Assembly: GCF_024220585.1 (NCBI RefSeq)
Contig: NZ_JAMXKF010000012.1
Location: 62,428-126,427, forward strand
Direction of reading: 5' to 3'
Source of the DNA: Dyadobacter diqingensis
GTDB lineage: Bacteria > Bacteroidota > Bacteroidia > Cytophagales > Spirosomataceae
DNA length: 64,000 nucleotides
Part shown: one piece after another, positions 26,990-35,487 of the stretch
Numbering within the stretch: the stretch's first letter is position 1
How the letters are laid out: every line of letters begins with the position of its first letter
Notes under the pieces: model-generated
What the model saw: only the letters and a program-made list of their open reading frames with translations
Databases searched by the model: none
What the model was told of the DNA's origin: nothing
Translations under genes and position numbers: made by a program

Positions 26990-27430
26990 TCAAAAATATC
27001 TGACAAGCTTCACGTGTGATTTCTTAAACCCTTCTTTCTGATAAAACCTATGTGCATTTTCCCTGACATTATTGGACGTAACCTCAATCTGCTGCGCTGA
27101 CTTACTTTTTGCAAAAACAACCAGTTGTTCCACCAGCGCCTTGCCTATTTCCTTTGAACGATGTTCTGGTCTGACATACATTTCCTGGATCTCGGCCACC
27201 ATGCAAACATGATGCAGCAAAGGCTGCACATGACAACTTCCCATACCAACAGCTTCACCATCAAGATCGGCAATCAGATAACAGATATGGTCATTTGCCA
27301 AATTCCGATGGAAAACGTAGTTGAAGTCCTGTCTGTTTAGTGATTTGCTTTCGAGATCACAGATCATATGATAGACAGTTTGTTCATCATAAAGGGTTGC
27401 CAGACGAATATGAAGTGCTGCGGAGACCAT
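26990..27430 (-). CDS. GNAT-family N-acetyltransferase
   Basis: 146 aa from ATG at 27430. GNAT core: AEIQEMYVRPEHRSKEIGKALVE (acetyl-CoA loop R-S-K-E-I-G-K-A) and NVRENAHRFYQKEGF. Transfers an acetyl group from acetyl-CoA to an unknown amine. The frame could begin at 27475, but that would overlap the upstream oxidoreductase gene by 35 bp and add an unlikely hydrophobic leader; from 27430 it starts 10 bp after that gene's stop, fitting an operon. Confidence 0.85.
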   Translation of the reverse strand: MVSAALHIRLATLYDEQTVYHMICDLESKSLNRQDFNYVFHRNLANDHICYLIADLDGEAVGMGSCHVQPLLHHVCMVAEIQEMYVRPEHRSKEIGKALVEQLVVFAKSKSAQQIEVTSNNVRENAHRFYQKEGFKKSHVKLVRYF

Positions 27431-27440
27431 CAATAATGAT

Positions 27441-28100
27441 TTAGAACTGCTGCAATTCAGCAGAATCATGAACAAATAAACCTTTTTGCGGAAGCCGGGC
27501 CAGATTCACCATAGCATTGGCCACTTTTCCGGCCTCAATAGCAGCATATTTTTTCAACGGCCCGATCATAATCGGGTTAACAATCCGCGACAAAACTTCG
27601 CCGATTTTTTCTCCCAAACGTGTTTCGCCTCTATCACCCAGCAATAACGAAGGCCGTAAGATATGAAGCGTATTAAATTGCAGATCGGTCAGCTCCTTTT
27701 CTACTTCTCCTTTTACACGGTTATAAAAAATCATCGATTTGGAGTCCGCGCCCATGGAAGTCACAATAAGATATTTATCGGAACCATTAAGCTTGCCCGC
27801 CCTGCCAACCTGCACGGGATAAAGAAAATCAACTTTTCGGAAACCTTCTTCCGATCCGGCCTTCTTGATTGTCGTTCCGAGACAGCAGAAAATGTCATCC
27901 GCTTTGACCAGCGACGCATCCGGATTATCGAAATCGAAGAAAATTTCGGTGAGTTTTTTGTGCTGAATTCCTGTTGCTTTCCGGGTCAAAATTTTAACCT
28001 CTTTATATACATCCGAATTCAGTAAATTTTGAAGTACTTGTTTACCGACAAGCCCGGTTGCTCCTGTTAATAATGCAGTTTTAAGTGTTGGGTTAGTCAT
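27441..28100 (-). CDS. NAD(P)-binding atypical SDR (oxidoreductase-like)
   Basis: 219 aa. N-terminal Rossmann dinucleotide motif TGATGLVGKQVL, then CCLGTTIKKAGS, VTSMGAD and YNRVKGEVE (Y-x-x-x-K type pair), LHILRPSLLLG. The pattern resembles the HTATIP2/TIP30-like atypical short-chain dehydrogenases. Cofactor binding is clear; the reaction is unknown. Upstream of, and probably co-transcribed with, the GNAT gene. Confidence 0.85.
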   Translation of the reverse strand: MTNPTLKTALLTGATGLVGKQVLQNLLNSDVYKEVKILTRKATGIQHKKLTEIFFDFDNPDASLVKADDIFCCLGTTIKKAGSEEGFRKVDFLYPVQVGRAGKLNGSDKYLIVTSMGADSKSMIFYNRVKGEVEKELTDLQFNTLHILRPSLLLGDRGETRLGEKIGEVLSRIVNPIMIGPLKKYAAIEAGKVANAMVNLARLPQKGLFVHDSAELQQF

Positions 28101-28221
28101 AGCATAACGTTTAGAAAATGCAATTTAAAAGGATAGCGTCAAGTTGACAACTATCTCGCTAAATCTATTCTTAACGCTTAAAAATGAATGAACAGCATAT
28201 CACAAGTGCGACGGCATAAAA

Positions 28222-28614
28222 TTATTCCGGCCAGATCACTTTTCTTTTGCCACCAGTCCCCCAGATGTTGTCCTGATATTCCCGAAGTTCTTCCTGAGAA
28301 TAACTGCTCATGTCAAGCCGGGAGCCATCGCAGAAATAACTTATGCAACCGATGCACGACATATAACTGACATAATAATTAAAAACAGGCCGACCTTTTA
28401 CTTCCACGAGCGTGATGGTGGTGATGTTTTGCTCTTTTTTAGCTTTCACATCCTCAATGATTTTTTTCAGCCAGGGCAATTCGTTAACCGGGTCTTTGAT
28501 ATCACAGACATCAACTTTTGCTCCTTTTGCCTCGTCCTTGCTGTCCGCGTTGACGCTATCTTTTTTGCAGGAAAAAGCAAAGAGCACTACAATTAAAATC
28601 AGAAAAGCTCTCAT
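28222..28614 (-). CDS. small Cys-containing lipoprotein
   Basis: 130 aa. Lipoprotein signal MRAFLILIVVLFAFS-C, then a charged linker (residues 18-35). The C-terminal half has a cysteine cluster SCIGCISYFCDG and ends GTGGKRKVIWPE. The cysteines could form disulfides in the periplasm. No family was recognised with confidence. Single gene. Confidence 0.7.
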   Translation of the reverse strand: MRAFLILIVVLFAFSCKKDSVNADSKDEAKGAKVDVCDIKDPVNELPWLKKIIEDVKAKKEQNITTITLVEVKGRPVFNYYVSYMSCIGCISYFCDGSRLDMSSYSQEELREYQDNIWGTGGKRKVIWPE

Positions 28615-28686
28615 CGTATTTTTGTTTAGGGATAATTATATGACACCAGTTTTATATAAAGCGTTGGAAAGCAGTATATAAATAAT

Positions 28687-30045
28687 TTACACGAACGCAC
28701 TTTCACCCGTTATCGCCCTTCCGACAATCAGAGAATTTATTTCCTTTGTGCCTTCATAAGAATAAATCGCCTCTGCATCGGCAACAAAACGGGCGATATC
28801 GTATTCAAGCAAAATACCATTTCCGCCAAAAAGTTCGCGCGCGTGATCTACTATCGAACGCATCCTTAACGTACAGAATACCTTCGCCAGCGAAGCATGT
28901 TCGTCGGTAAGCTGTCCGCCATCCTGCAATTGCGAGAGACGGTAAACCATCGTCTGCATCGCTGTAAGATCGCCAAGCATAGTGACCAGTAAGTCCTGAA
29001 CCAGCTGAAAACCGGCGATTGGGCGGCCAAACTGTTTTCTTTCCATAGTATATTTCAGAGCCAGCTCATAGGCCCCGCGTCCGCAGCCCACGGCCTGCCA
29101 GGCAACACCGGCACGTGTCATTCGCAATACATTGGCGGTGTCTTTGAAAGAATTGGCATTTTGTAAACGGTCAGATTCCGGCACTTTACAATCCGTTAAG
29201 GTGATCAAGGCGTTCTGCACCGTTCTCAGCGCCATTTTATCCTCCATCTTTTTAGCTTCGAAGCCCGGATTATCTTTTCTTACGATGAATCCTTTCACCT
29301 GATTATCATCCAGATTGCGTGCCCAGATTATTGTAATGTCAGAAAAAGTAGCATTTCCAATCCATTTTTTCTGTCCGTTCAAAACCCATTCGCCATCGAT
29401 TTTCTTACACGTCGTAGTTAATCCTCCGGCAACTCCTGAGCCCACCTCGGGCTCCGTTAATCCAAAAGCACCGATAACTTCCATTTTTTGCATGATCGGA
29501 AGCCAGTATTGCTTTTGTTCCTCGGAGCCGCAGAGGTAAATGGAACCCATCGCGAGCCCGCTGTGAACCCCGAAAAATGTAGAGATTGAAGAATCTACCC
29601 GCGCCATTTCCATGGCCAGAAAACCTTCCAGCAACGCTGACTTACCTCCGCAACCGTATCCGTGATAAGTAAGTCCGCAAATATTGAGTTTGGCCATCAA
29701 CGAAATGATGTGCATTGGAAAATGTGCTTTGTTCCAATACTCATTTGCAATAGGGCGAATTTCGGTTTCCATGAAATCCCTCACTTTTAGCAAAATTTCC
29801 CTTTCCTCGGCTGTCAGCGTTTTGTCCAGTTCATAAAAATCGCCGTTAACGGGTGGTTTTTCTTTCTTCTTTCCACTGCCGGCCTGAAGTAGTTTCAGCA
29901 TCTTTCCCAGATCCTCATCATCCATTTTGGAAACGGTTGCCATCAATTTGTTCAGGTCCACTTTCTTCGAAAGTTTGATCACTGCATTTAAATCAATGGT
30001 TTTTAAAAGTGTTCGTATCTGTGAAAGTGATTCTAATAAACCCAT
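28687..30045 (-). CDS. acyl-CoA dehydrogenase
   Basis: 452 aa. An unusual N-terminal extension of about 65 residues (helical, K-rich) precedes a normal acyl-CoA dehydrogenase: FGLTEPEVGSGVAG and NGQKKWIGNA (FAD/substrate strands), ERKQFGRPIAGFQLVQ, and the C-terminal catalytic region YEGTKEINSLIVGR. Oxidises acyl-CoA to enoyl-CoA with FAD. The QFGRPIAGFQLVQ and YEGT motifs are like glutaryl-CoA dehydrogenase relatives, but substrate is not fixed by this. Single gene; TAGATTTG -7 element upstream. Confidence 0.92.
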   Translation of the reverse strand: MGLLESLSQIRTLLKTIDLNAVIKLSKKVDLNKLMATVSKMDDEDLGKMLKLLQAGSGKKKEKPPVNGDFYELDKTLTAEEREILLKVRDFMETEIRPIANEYWNKAHFPMHIISLMAKLNICGLTYHGYGCGGKSALLEGFLAMEMARVDSSISTFFGVHSGLAMGSIYLCGSEEQKQYWLPIMQKMEVIGAFGLTEPEVGSGVAGGLTTTCKKIDGEWVLNGQKKWIGNATFSDITIIWARNLDDNQVKGFIVRKDNPGFEAKKMEDKMALRTVQNALITLTDCKVPESDRLQNANSFKDTANVLRMTRAGVAWQAVGCGRGAYELALKYTMERKQFGRPIAGFQLVQDLLVTMLGDLTAMQTMVYRLSQLQDGGQLTDEHASLAKVFCTLRMRSIVDHARELFGGNGILLEYDIARFVADAEAIYSYEGTKEINSLIVGRAITGESAFV

Positions 30046-30099
30046 AAGATTAGCTTTTTAGTTGCTGCATGATGACTTATGTAAAAGGAGAAGCGACAT

Positions 30100-30107
30100 C
30101 AAATCTA
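30100..30107 (-). promoter_or_regulatory. -7 element TAGATTTG of acyl-CoA dehydrogenase gene
   Basis: On the minus strand this reads TAGATTTG, an exact TAnnTTTG match, 55 bp before the start codon. No good TTG was seen at -33. Confidence 0.4.
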
Positions 30108-30305
30108 TTCCCCTTCGTGAAATGAATATCGTCAGCAGATAAGTTGCGGTATCTTAGGTTAATAACTTTCCCCAAACTTTTTAACGATTCGTCCCTCCAT
30201 CCAAAGTGTAGAATTTTATAACCATCCCGTGTTATCCCCTCCCTTTTTCTTCGAAAATCATAACGGTATACATTTTGAACAGGATTTCAAAAAAGCACTT
30301 CCGTC

Positions 30306-30506
30306 ATGAGCAAGGAAAACAAAAATAAAAACGTGGAAGGCGGGTCCCCTTCCCGATCGGGGCCTGACGACGATACTCTTCAAAGCGATGACAGCAAAAA
30401 ACCGTCGAAGCAGATCAAGCAGGAAGCCATACGGCAATCTGAAAGCGAGAATATGACGCACAAAAGGGGTTATAATGAAACCGATCCCAAAGTACCGGTA
30501 AAGTAG
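30306..30506 (+). CDS. small hydrophilic protein (66 aa)
   Basis: ATG start, almost entirely charged and polar residues (N, K, S, D, E, Q), probably disordered; no hydrophobic core, signal or motif. A terminator with a good T-run begins 38 bp after the stop, which supports a real short transcript. Function unknown. Confidence 0.55.
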   Translation: MSKENKNKNVEGGSPSRSGPDDDTLQSDDSKKPSKQIKQEAIRQSESENMTHKRGYNETDPKVPVK

Positions 30507-30543
30507 GTCAGGAAGTAATCACATGAGTTCAAACCACCAGGAC

Positions 30544-30574
30544 AAAAATGGCGCTTTTTGAGGCGCCATTTTTG
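30544..30574. terminator. bidirectional terminator
   Basis: AAAAATGGCGC (30544-30554) pairs with GCGCCATTTTT (30563-30573). It separates the 66-aa gene from the convergent GH9 gene. Confidence 0.85.
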
Positions 30575-30590
30575 TTAATCTTCTTATATT

Positions 30591-32345
30591 TCACTTCCCC
30601 GACAAAGCTTCCACAGCTACCGCGAGATAGACAAACGGCGCGTTCCAGTTAATCGCGATTTCATTGGATGCGTAGGAACAGTCCGCATCGACAAAAGATT
30701 CGTCTGCAAATTTATTCGGATAACCTTCGCATTTGTCCTGCTGTCCCGGATTGGGGCCGCCGGATAAAAGTCCGGGCACAGGTTCCGCAATGCCGTCCGC
30801 AATGGAAGGACGGTGGTGCGGATGCAAAACCTGTTTGGACCCAAAACCTGTCAAAAAGGAATAACCGGTTGCATTTCTTCCGAGCAGATAATCCAGGTTT
30901 CCCAGTGCTCCGTTCAAATATTTTTTGTCCTTCGTCAGCTTGTAAGCCTGTATCAGAGCAATTCCCTGATTAGCTGCAACCGCACTGCTTCCCCACGCGT
31001 AATCCCTGGCCGTTTTCCCCATAACCGTATGATAAGGCTGAGTATTCAGGTCGGCCAGCAAATCATCCGAAAAATTAATCACATTCTTTTTGATCGACCG
31101 CAGATACTGCTGATCCACGGGCCCCAGCAGATTTTCATTTCTCAATATCGTGTAATAGGCCAGCGCTTTCACCTGGCTCCACGACGGCAGCGGCATGGGT
31201 TTATGCGTTTCAAAAGATAAATTTTTAAGGTAATCCTCGTTCTTCGTAGTGATATACATTTCAGCCGCCGCCCATATCCACTCGTCCGTTCCGTCTTTGT
31301 CCTCATACCCACCCGTGACCACATCCGGATCCAGGTTTTTATTCATTTCATTCTGTCGATATTCCAGCGTCGGATTTCGTTTGGCCCAGGCCCATCCCTT
31401 CAAGGCCGCAGTTTTGCAGGAGTCAGACAAGCCCGGCAGTTCCCTTTCAAATCCCTTAAAAACCCTGCTCGCCTGCGCCATTACAGCAACAAAATCAAGG
31501 GTGGCTATTGTGTTTTTTTGTACAACGTAACGTGGATTTTTACAGGCATCCGGCATAATCATACCATCAAACCGCGGATTGGTTAATTTATGATAAACAC
31601 CGCCGTCATTCGGATCTTGCATGGTAAGCATCCAGCGAAGGTTCCACAAAACCTCATCAAGCAGATCAGGAATGGCATTTCCACTCTCCGGAATATTGGT
31701 ATTCAGCGTTTTGAAATACCCTGGAAAATCCTCGTAAACAGAGAGCAGCGTCGCCATCGTAATCCCCGAATTCACAATGTATTTGTTATAGTCACCCGCA
31801 TCGTACCAGCCACGCGGCGAACTGATTACCGTCATTTCGGGTCGTTCGGGAGAGGCAGCAGAAGGATGTATTAAAATTTTGTCATCAGGATGTCCCGCCG
31901 CACGTGCCCATTTCCCGGCAAATTTTTCCGGCAAGGCAATCGAAGCGCGTTGATAATAGTAACCGCGAATGGCCGCAACCGCAACATTTTTATGTACCTC
32001 AGGTTTTATCTCAAAAGGGTATGAAGTCTCGATCGTCGTTACTTCAAGGACATAATTTCCTTTTTTTTGAAAGGAAGAAAAATCCGCAATCCGGCCTTCC
32101 TTACCCGAATACTGGCTTTTCCTGCTTTCTCCCAATTTCCCTTTAAAAACAACTTTTTTGGATTTAACGTCTTTCAGTACAAATTCCTGTCCGCCGTTTC
32201 CCAGAACCACTGCCCTTTTTTCTGCCTCAGGATAAAATCCTACCTGATTCAAACGTATCGGTTCAGATGCTGTTTGAGCCAAAGTCAGCCTGGCGAATAA
32301 AAGCAGGGCGAACGAACTGTAAAATAATTTTTTCAATACAATCAT
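30591..32345 (-). CDS. glycoside hydrolase family 9 (endoglucanase-type)
   Basis: 584 aa with a signal peptide (cleavage near TLAQ, residue ~24). An N-terminal Ig-like (CelD_N) domain (PIRLNQVGFYPEAEKRAVV) precedes the GH9 (alpha/alpha)6 barrel: catalytic/nucleophile-positioning aspartates in GWYDAGDYNKY and the C-terminal general acid glutamate in SNEIAINWNAPF; HPHHR motif present. Cleaves beta-1,4-glucans or related glycans outside the cytoplasm. Not in a visible polysaccharide locus. The decayed HxlR gene begins 10 bp upstream of its start. Confidence 0.93.
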   Translation of the reverse strand: MIVLKKLFYSSFALLLFARLTLAQTASEPIRLNQVGFYPEAEKRAVVLGNGGQEFVLKDVKSKKVVFKGKLGESRKSQYSGKEGRIADFSSFQKKGNYVLEVTTIETSYPFEIKPEVHKNVAVAAIRGYYYQRASIALPEKFAGKWARAAGHPDDKILIHPSAASPERPEMTVISSPRGWYDAGDYNKYIVNSGITMATLLSVYEDFPGYFKTLNTNIPESGNAIPDLLDEVLWNLRWMLTMQDPNDGGVYHKLTNPRFDGMIMPDACKNPRYVVQKNTIATLDFVAVMAQASRVFKGFERELPGLSDSCKTAALKGWAWAKRNPTLEYRQNEMNKNLDPDVVTGGYEDKDGTDEWIWAAAEMYITTKNEDYLKNLSFETHKPMPLPSWSQVKALAYYTILRNENLLGPVDQQYLRSIKKNVINFSDDLLADLNTQPYHTVMGKTARDYAWGSSAVAANQGIALIQAYKLTKDKKYLNGALGNLDYLLGRNATGYSFLTGFGSKQVLHPHHRPSIADGIAEPVPGLLSGGPNPGQQDKCEGYPNKFADESFVDADCSYASNEIAINWNAPFVYLAVAVEALSGK

Positions 32346-32354
32346 GTTTAATCG

Positions 32355-32549
32355 TTAATAAACCTGTATGATAAATTTCAGATCCCTTTTATTTTGAAGT
32401 CGACTGATCGTTTCCGGTAATAACTCCTTGCTTCCCAACCCCATCGCAATCAGGATAGGAATTTTCCACTTTCCGCTCACGACGTCCAGTGCATCACGCA
32501 CCGGCAGAATCATTTCCCGGCACTCAGGATGGTCGTTAATTTTTAACAT
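32355..32549 (-). pseudogene. HxlR-type winged-helix regulator, truncated and frameshifted
   Basis: The first ~38 residues match an HxlR regulator (HPECREMILPVRDALDVVSGKWKIPILIAMGLGSK). The usual continuation (wing, PGIT-KMLS-EL) is gone: the frame ends after 64 aa, whereas the family has about 100-120. Another frame just past the break reads GVITGNDQS, similar to the lost PGITxKMLS segment, so a small deletion with frameshift is likely. It is divergent from a pirin gene and a perfect 16-bp palindrome sits 14 bp before its start. Confidence 0.75.
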
Positions 32550-32562
32550 GTCACTAACACCA

Positions 32563-32578
32563 AGTATAGCGCTATACT
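32563..32578. promoter_or_regulatory. 16-bp perfect palindrome, candidate HxlR operator
   Basis: AGTATAGCGCTATACT, perfectly self-complementary, between the HxlR remnant and the divergent pirin gene. ATTGTATA follows twice within 30 bp. HxlR regulators bind short palindromes in such positions; the link is inference. Confidence 0.45.
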
Positions 32579-32733
32579 ATTGTATACTACTTACGATTGT
32601 ATAGTTATTATTCCGAAATTTGTATTGTCAATTTGGAAAGAGACAAACATACGGGTTGTCAACACTGAACAAAGTAGAGTTGCAGAAATCCTTACTCATA
32701 TCCAACTGACCTTAAAAGCTAAAACACAAAACC

Positions 32734-33585
32734 ATGAAAAGCAGGGAAATATCGAAAGTCGTATTCGCAAGTGAACACGCCATGGGAGAAATCATGGTAA
32801 GACAGCCGCTTCCATCGCAGAAAGTAGATTATCTGGATCCATTTGTATTGTTGCACCACGCAGAAAATGATGTACCGGAAGACCTTAATCTCAGACATTC
32901 AGGCGTTGGCCCTCACCCACACCGGGGATTTGCTCCTGTTACCTTTGTTTTCGAGGGAGGAATTTACCATCAGGACAGCCGCGGGAACACCGGGACTGTT
33001 TTCACCGGCGGCGTGCAGTGGATGCATGCCGGCATGGGAATTATTCATAGCGAGCGGCCATCCGTGAGCGGGCACCAGGAATTTATTCAGATGTGGATCA
33101 ATTCGCCTGCAAAACATAAAATGGATCAGCCAACCTATTATCCACTGACCGCCGAAAATACGCCGCAGGTATGGAGCGATGATAAAAAAATTAGGCTATC
33201 CGTCGTGAGCGGGAATATTCTGGGAGCAAAAGGTCCGATACCCACATTAAGCCCGATTAACTCAGCGATGATATGGGGCGAAAAGACCGGGAAGGTTTTT
33301 ATTCCATTTAAAGCCAGCCATAACGCTTTTATTTACGTGCTGACCGGGAAAGTAAAAATTGGAGATCAGGAAGTTTCGGCTCAAAACATGATTGTACTCG
33401 ATCATGACGGCGAAGGTGTTCAGCTGGAAATACTGGAAGATACCAAAGTGCTTTTCATGAGCGGCGAACCTATTGGCGAGGCCATCATCGCACAAGGACC
33501 TTTTGTAGTCAATCACGAGATCCAGATCACAGAAGCTTACCGGGACTACCGGATGGGCAAAATGGGGATTCTGATTGAAGAATAA
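32734..33585 (+). CDS. pirin family protein
   Basis: 283 aa, bicupin. The N-terminal cupin has the metal histidines in HPHRGFAPVTFVFEGG and HSERPSVSGHQEF; the C-terminal pirin_C domain (~170-270, with FIYVLTGKVKIGDQ and FMSGEPIGE) follows. Pirins are iron-binding cytoplasmic proteins, some acting as quercetinase-like dioxygenases. In Bacteroidota they are often paired with an HxlR regulator, as the remnant next door suggests was the case here. Confidence 0.92.
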   Translation: MKSREISKVVFASEHAMGEIMVRQPLPSQKVDYLDPFVLLHHAENDVPEDLNLRHSGVGPHPHRGFAPVTFVFEGGIYHQDSRGNTGTVFTGGVQWMHAGMGIIHSERPSVSGHQEFIQMWINSPAKHKMDQPTYYPLTAENTPQVWSDDKKIRLSVVSGNILGAKGPIPTLSPINSAMIWGEKTGKVFIPFKASHNAFIYVLTGKVKIGDQEVSAQNMIVLDHDGEGVQLEILEDTKVLFMSGEPIGEAIIAQGPFVVNHEIQITEAYRDYRMGKMGILIEE

Positions 33586-33612
33586 AAGCTTAGCTATCGT
33601 TTCATATGATAA

Positions 33613-33693
33613 AAAACCGGCGGAATAACCGGGTTGATACAGTTATGGGCTTCGAACCCAAAACTGCGTCAACCGGGTAATTCTGCCGGTTTT
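33613..33693. terminator. long imperfect hairpin, bidirectional terminator
   Basis: AAAACCGGC (33613-33621) pairs with GCCGGTTTT (33685-33693); inner arms around 33627-33644 and 33662-33679 also pair with few mismatches. It lies between pirin and the convergent Dabb gene. Confidence 0.6.
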
Positions 33694-33707
33694 ATTGTCT
33701 TGATTAA

Positions 33708-34118
33708 CTAAACTTTTTTCGGTCCCACAGAATCATAAATGACCACCTTTTCCCAAAGATGCGCGTAATTGTTCCTGAATTCATCGTGAATCGGATGTGT
33801 CTGGTATAACTCCTCCTCGATGATATTATCGAAAAAACACATCCATGAAAAACTATAATCTTTAACGATTACCGAACGGCTTGTGGGCGCGGGTTTGCCG
33901 ATGTTCACATATTTGATATGCGGAACTTTGGCCAGTTTTTTTAGCCCTTCCAGCAATTTCGCTTCGTCCTGCGCATTGTTTGGATCTTTCAGATAAAAAA
34001 GGACATGGTGTATAAAAACTTCCTTTACCCTTTCCGGTTCGGCAGCCACCGGTGCCACTGCAACCAAGGAAGCCAGTCCGGCATTTTGCAAAAATTTACG
34101 TCTCGATGAATCTTCCAT
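33708..34118 (-). CDS. Tat-exported Dabb (stress-responsive alpha/beta barrel) protein
   Basis: 136 aa. Twin-arginine signal SSRRKFLQNAGLASLVAV, then a Dabb domain (residues ~33-130): FIHHVLFYLKDPNN at the start, YSFSWMCFFDN in the middle and HPIHDEF near the end. These dimeric ferredoxin-like barrels include heme- or small-molecule-binding proteins and enzymes; this one has no assigned substrate. Export of a Dabb protein through Tat is common in Bacteroidota. Confidence 0.85.
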   Translation of the reverse strand: MEDSSRRKFLQNAGLASLVAVAPVAAEPERVKEVFIHHVLFYLKDPNNAQDEAKLLEGLKKLAKVPHIKYVNIGKPAPTSRSVIVKDYSFSWMCFFDNIIEEELYQTHPIHDEFRNNYAHLWEKVVIYDSVGPKKV

Positions 34119-34154
34119 AATTTGGGTGTAAACGAATTGATAATGGTATGGGTA

Positions 34155-34571
34155 TTAGCCCCTGATATTCAAAAAGCTTTGGGGAGTTAAGACCGCAATA
34201 GTACTTGATTTGTAATCTTTAACATTCCGGGTAATCACGGCATTGATTCCTCCGTAATCAACGGCTGCAAAGTTTTGCAAAGAATCTTCAAAATCCGAAA
34301 AAGTGGAGTTGAGGGCCTGTAAAACAACAGCCTTGTCCATCGCCAGAACATCCGTTATATAAAATAGCTGTTTTAACTGATCTACCACAAATTGATGGCT
34401 GGCGGTTTTTCTCAGGATATCATATGCATTGCTGTAAATAACCGGAGTGACAAATCCTTTAATTTCCCCTGATTCACATAATGCCAGTATTTTAGCAGCG
34501 TCCTCTGAAAAAGGCTGACGATCAAAGAAAAAATCTAAAATGACATCGGTATCAATTAATACGTTTTCCAC
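34155..34571 (-). CDS. PIN-domain ribonuclease, toxin of a VapBC-like pair
   Basis: 138 aa, GTG start at 34571. PIN fold with acidic metal ligands D7/D9 in LIDTDVILDF, E/D in SDFEDSLQ and D further on (ITRNVKDY). Such proteins cut RNA, often tRNA, when free of antitoxin. It starts one base after the TAA (34573-34575) that would end the antitoxin if a frameshift there is bridged, so the two genes were designed to be translationally coupled. No evidence for or against activity. Confidence 0.85.
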   Translation of the reverse strand: MENVLIDTDVILDFFFDRQPFSEDAAKILALCESGEIKGFVTPVIYSNAYDILRKTASHQFVVDQLKQLFYITDVLAMDKAVVLQALNSTFSDFEDSLQNFAAVDYGGINAVITRNVKDYKSSTIAVLTPQSFLNIRG

Positions 34572-34601
34572 GTTACTGATATTTTTCTGTCAAACTTTTT
34601 T

Positions 34602-34769
34602 TCAGTTCCTCTTTATAGTCAGTTCCGTTTCATCGTGCGGAGAAGCCGCTGTCACCGCTTTTAAGTAGTTTTCGACAAGATCTGACAGACTTCGACCTTC
34701 CTGCCGGGCATATTGTTTTGCCTTATCGACAATAGCGTCATCAATTGTTAATGTCAGTTTCGTATTCAT
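34602..34769 (-). CDS. putative antitoxin (DUF6364/ribbon-helix-helix type), frameshifted end
   Basis: 55 aa from ATG 34769: MNTKLTLTIDDAIVDKAKQYA and GRSLSDLVENYLK, the pattern of small antitoxins paired with PIN toxins. The frame stops at TGA 34602, but shifting by one base near 34620 gives DYKEELKKSLTEKYQ and a TAA at 34573-34575, one base before the toxin start. That tail is typical of the family, so a one-base frameshift (mutation or sequencing error) is likely and the intact gene would span 34573-34769. The further upstream ATG at 34796 is less likely. Confidence 0.75.
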   Translation of the reverse strand: MNTKLTLTIDDAIVDKAKQYARQEGRSLSDLVENYLKAVTAASPHDETELTIKRN

Positions 34770-34846
34770 CGTTTTCCGGGTCTGATGTATATGCAATTTA
34801 CAATTTTACACGTATAAAAACATCCTCTAAAATACGTGTAACATAC

Positions 34847-35398
34847 TCAGGCATCCGGTGTTACCATCCTCACCAGCTCATTAACCGTTTTCCAGTTTCG
34901 CGTCGTCGCTGTTACTTTCAGTTTCTTTTCGAAAAAGTTGTTGTTGAGTTTTGTGTTTCCGTAACCCGTGGGACAAAAAAGATATATGGCCTTCCCCTCC
35001 ACGCTCCATTCATCGGGCAAAAACTCGCCAGTTTCCTTTAATTTGTCCACAAGAACTTTTTCCGGCTCCTCGCCCAGAAAAGTAACATGAAGTTTCAACA
35101 CATCTTCACTCCTGTTTTTCAAAAACGGGTTATGCTGTTGAATCCGGGTAAGTTCCATTTCATCAAGGACAATGACGGGTACATCAAAGGAAAATGTTTT
35201 TTGAATTGCGTTATGAATTCGTTCTTGCAGCGCTTTATCGTTTTCCGGTTTCGTGCTGAACGCCACATTTCCGCTCTGTATATAGGTTTTCACATTTTCG
35301 AAATGAAGGTCCTCAAACATTTTTTTGAGCTCAGTCATTTTGATCAGGTTCCGGCCACTCACGTTGATTCCCCGTAAAATTGCCACGTATGTTTTCAT
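34847..35398 (-). CDS. DUF1697 domain protein
   Basis: 183 aa from ATG 35398 (a TTG at 35410 would add four residues). The family signature YVAILRGINVSGRNLIKM opens the protein, followed by TYIQSGNVAF and the C-terminal NTKLNNNFFEKKL and ATTRNWKTVNEL. Cytoplasmic alpha/beta protein of unknown function, widespread in bacteria. Single gene, convergent neighbours absent. Confidence 0.9.
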   Translation of the reverse strand: MKTYVAILRGINVSGRNLIKMTELKKMFEDLHFENVKTYIQSGNVAFSTKPENDKALQERIHNAIQKTFSFDVPVIVLDEMELTRIQQHNPFLKNRSEDVLKLHVTFLGEEPEKVLVDKLKETGEFLPDEWSVEGKAIYLFCPTGYGNTKLNNNFFEKKLKVTATTRNWKTVNELVRMVTPDA

Positions 35399-35487
35399 AA
35401 GCTTTTTCAAAATTTTGCAGGAAAGTATAAAGGCTAAAAGTTTGTCTTCTAAGTACTTTACGAACCGACTTATCAGATCCCAATACG

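Noticed and set aside
33643..33662. tRNA T-arm-like GGGCTTCGAACCC
   Set aside because: It is the top of a long terminator hairpin; no acceptor, D or anticodon arms can be placed around it.
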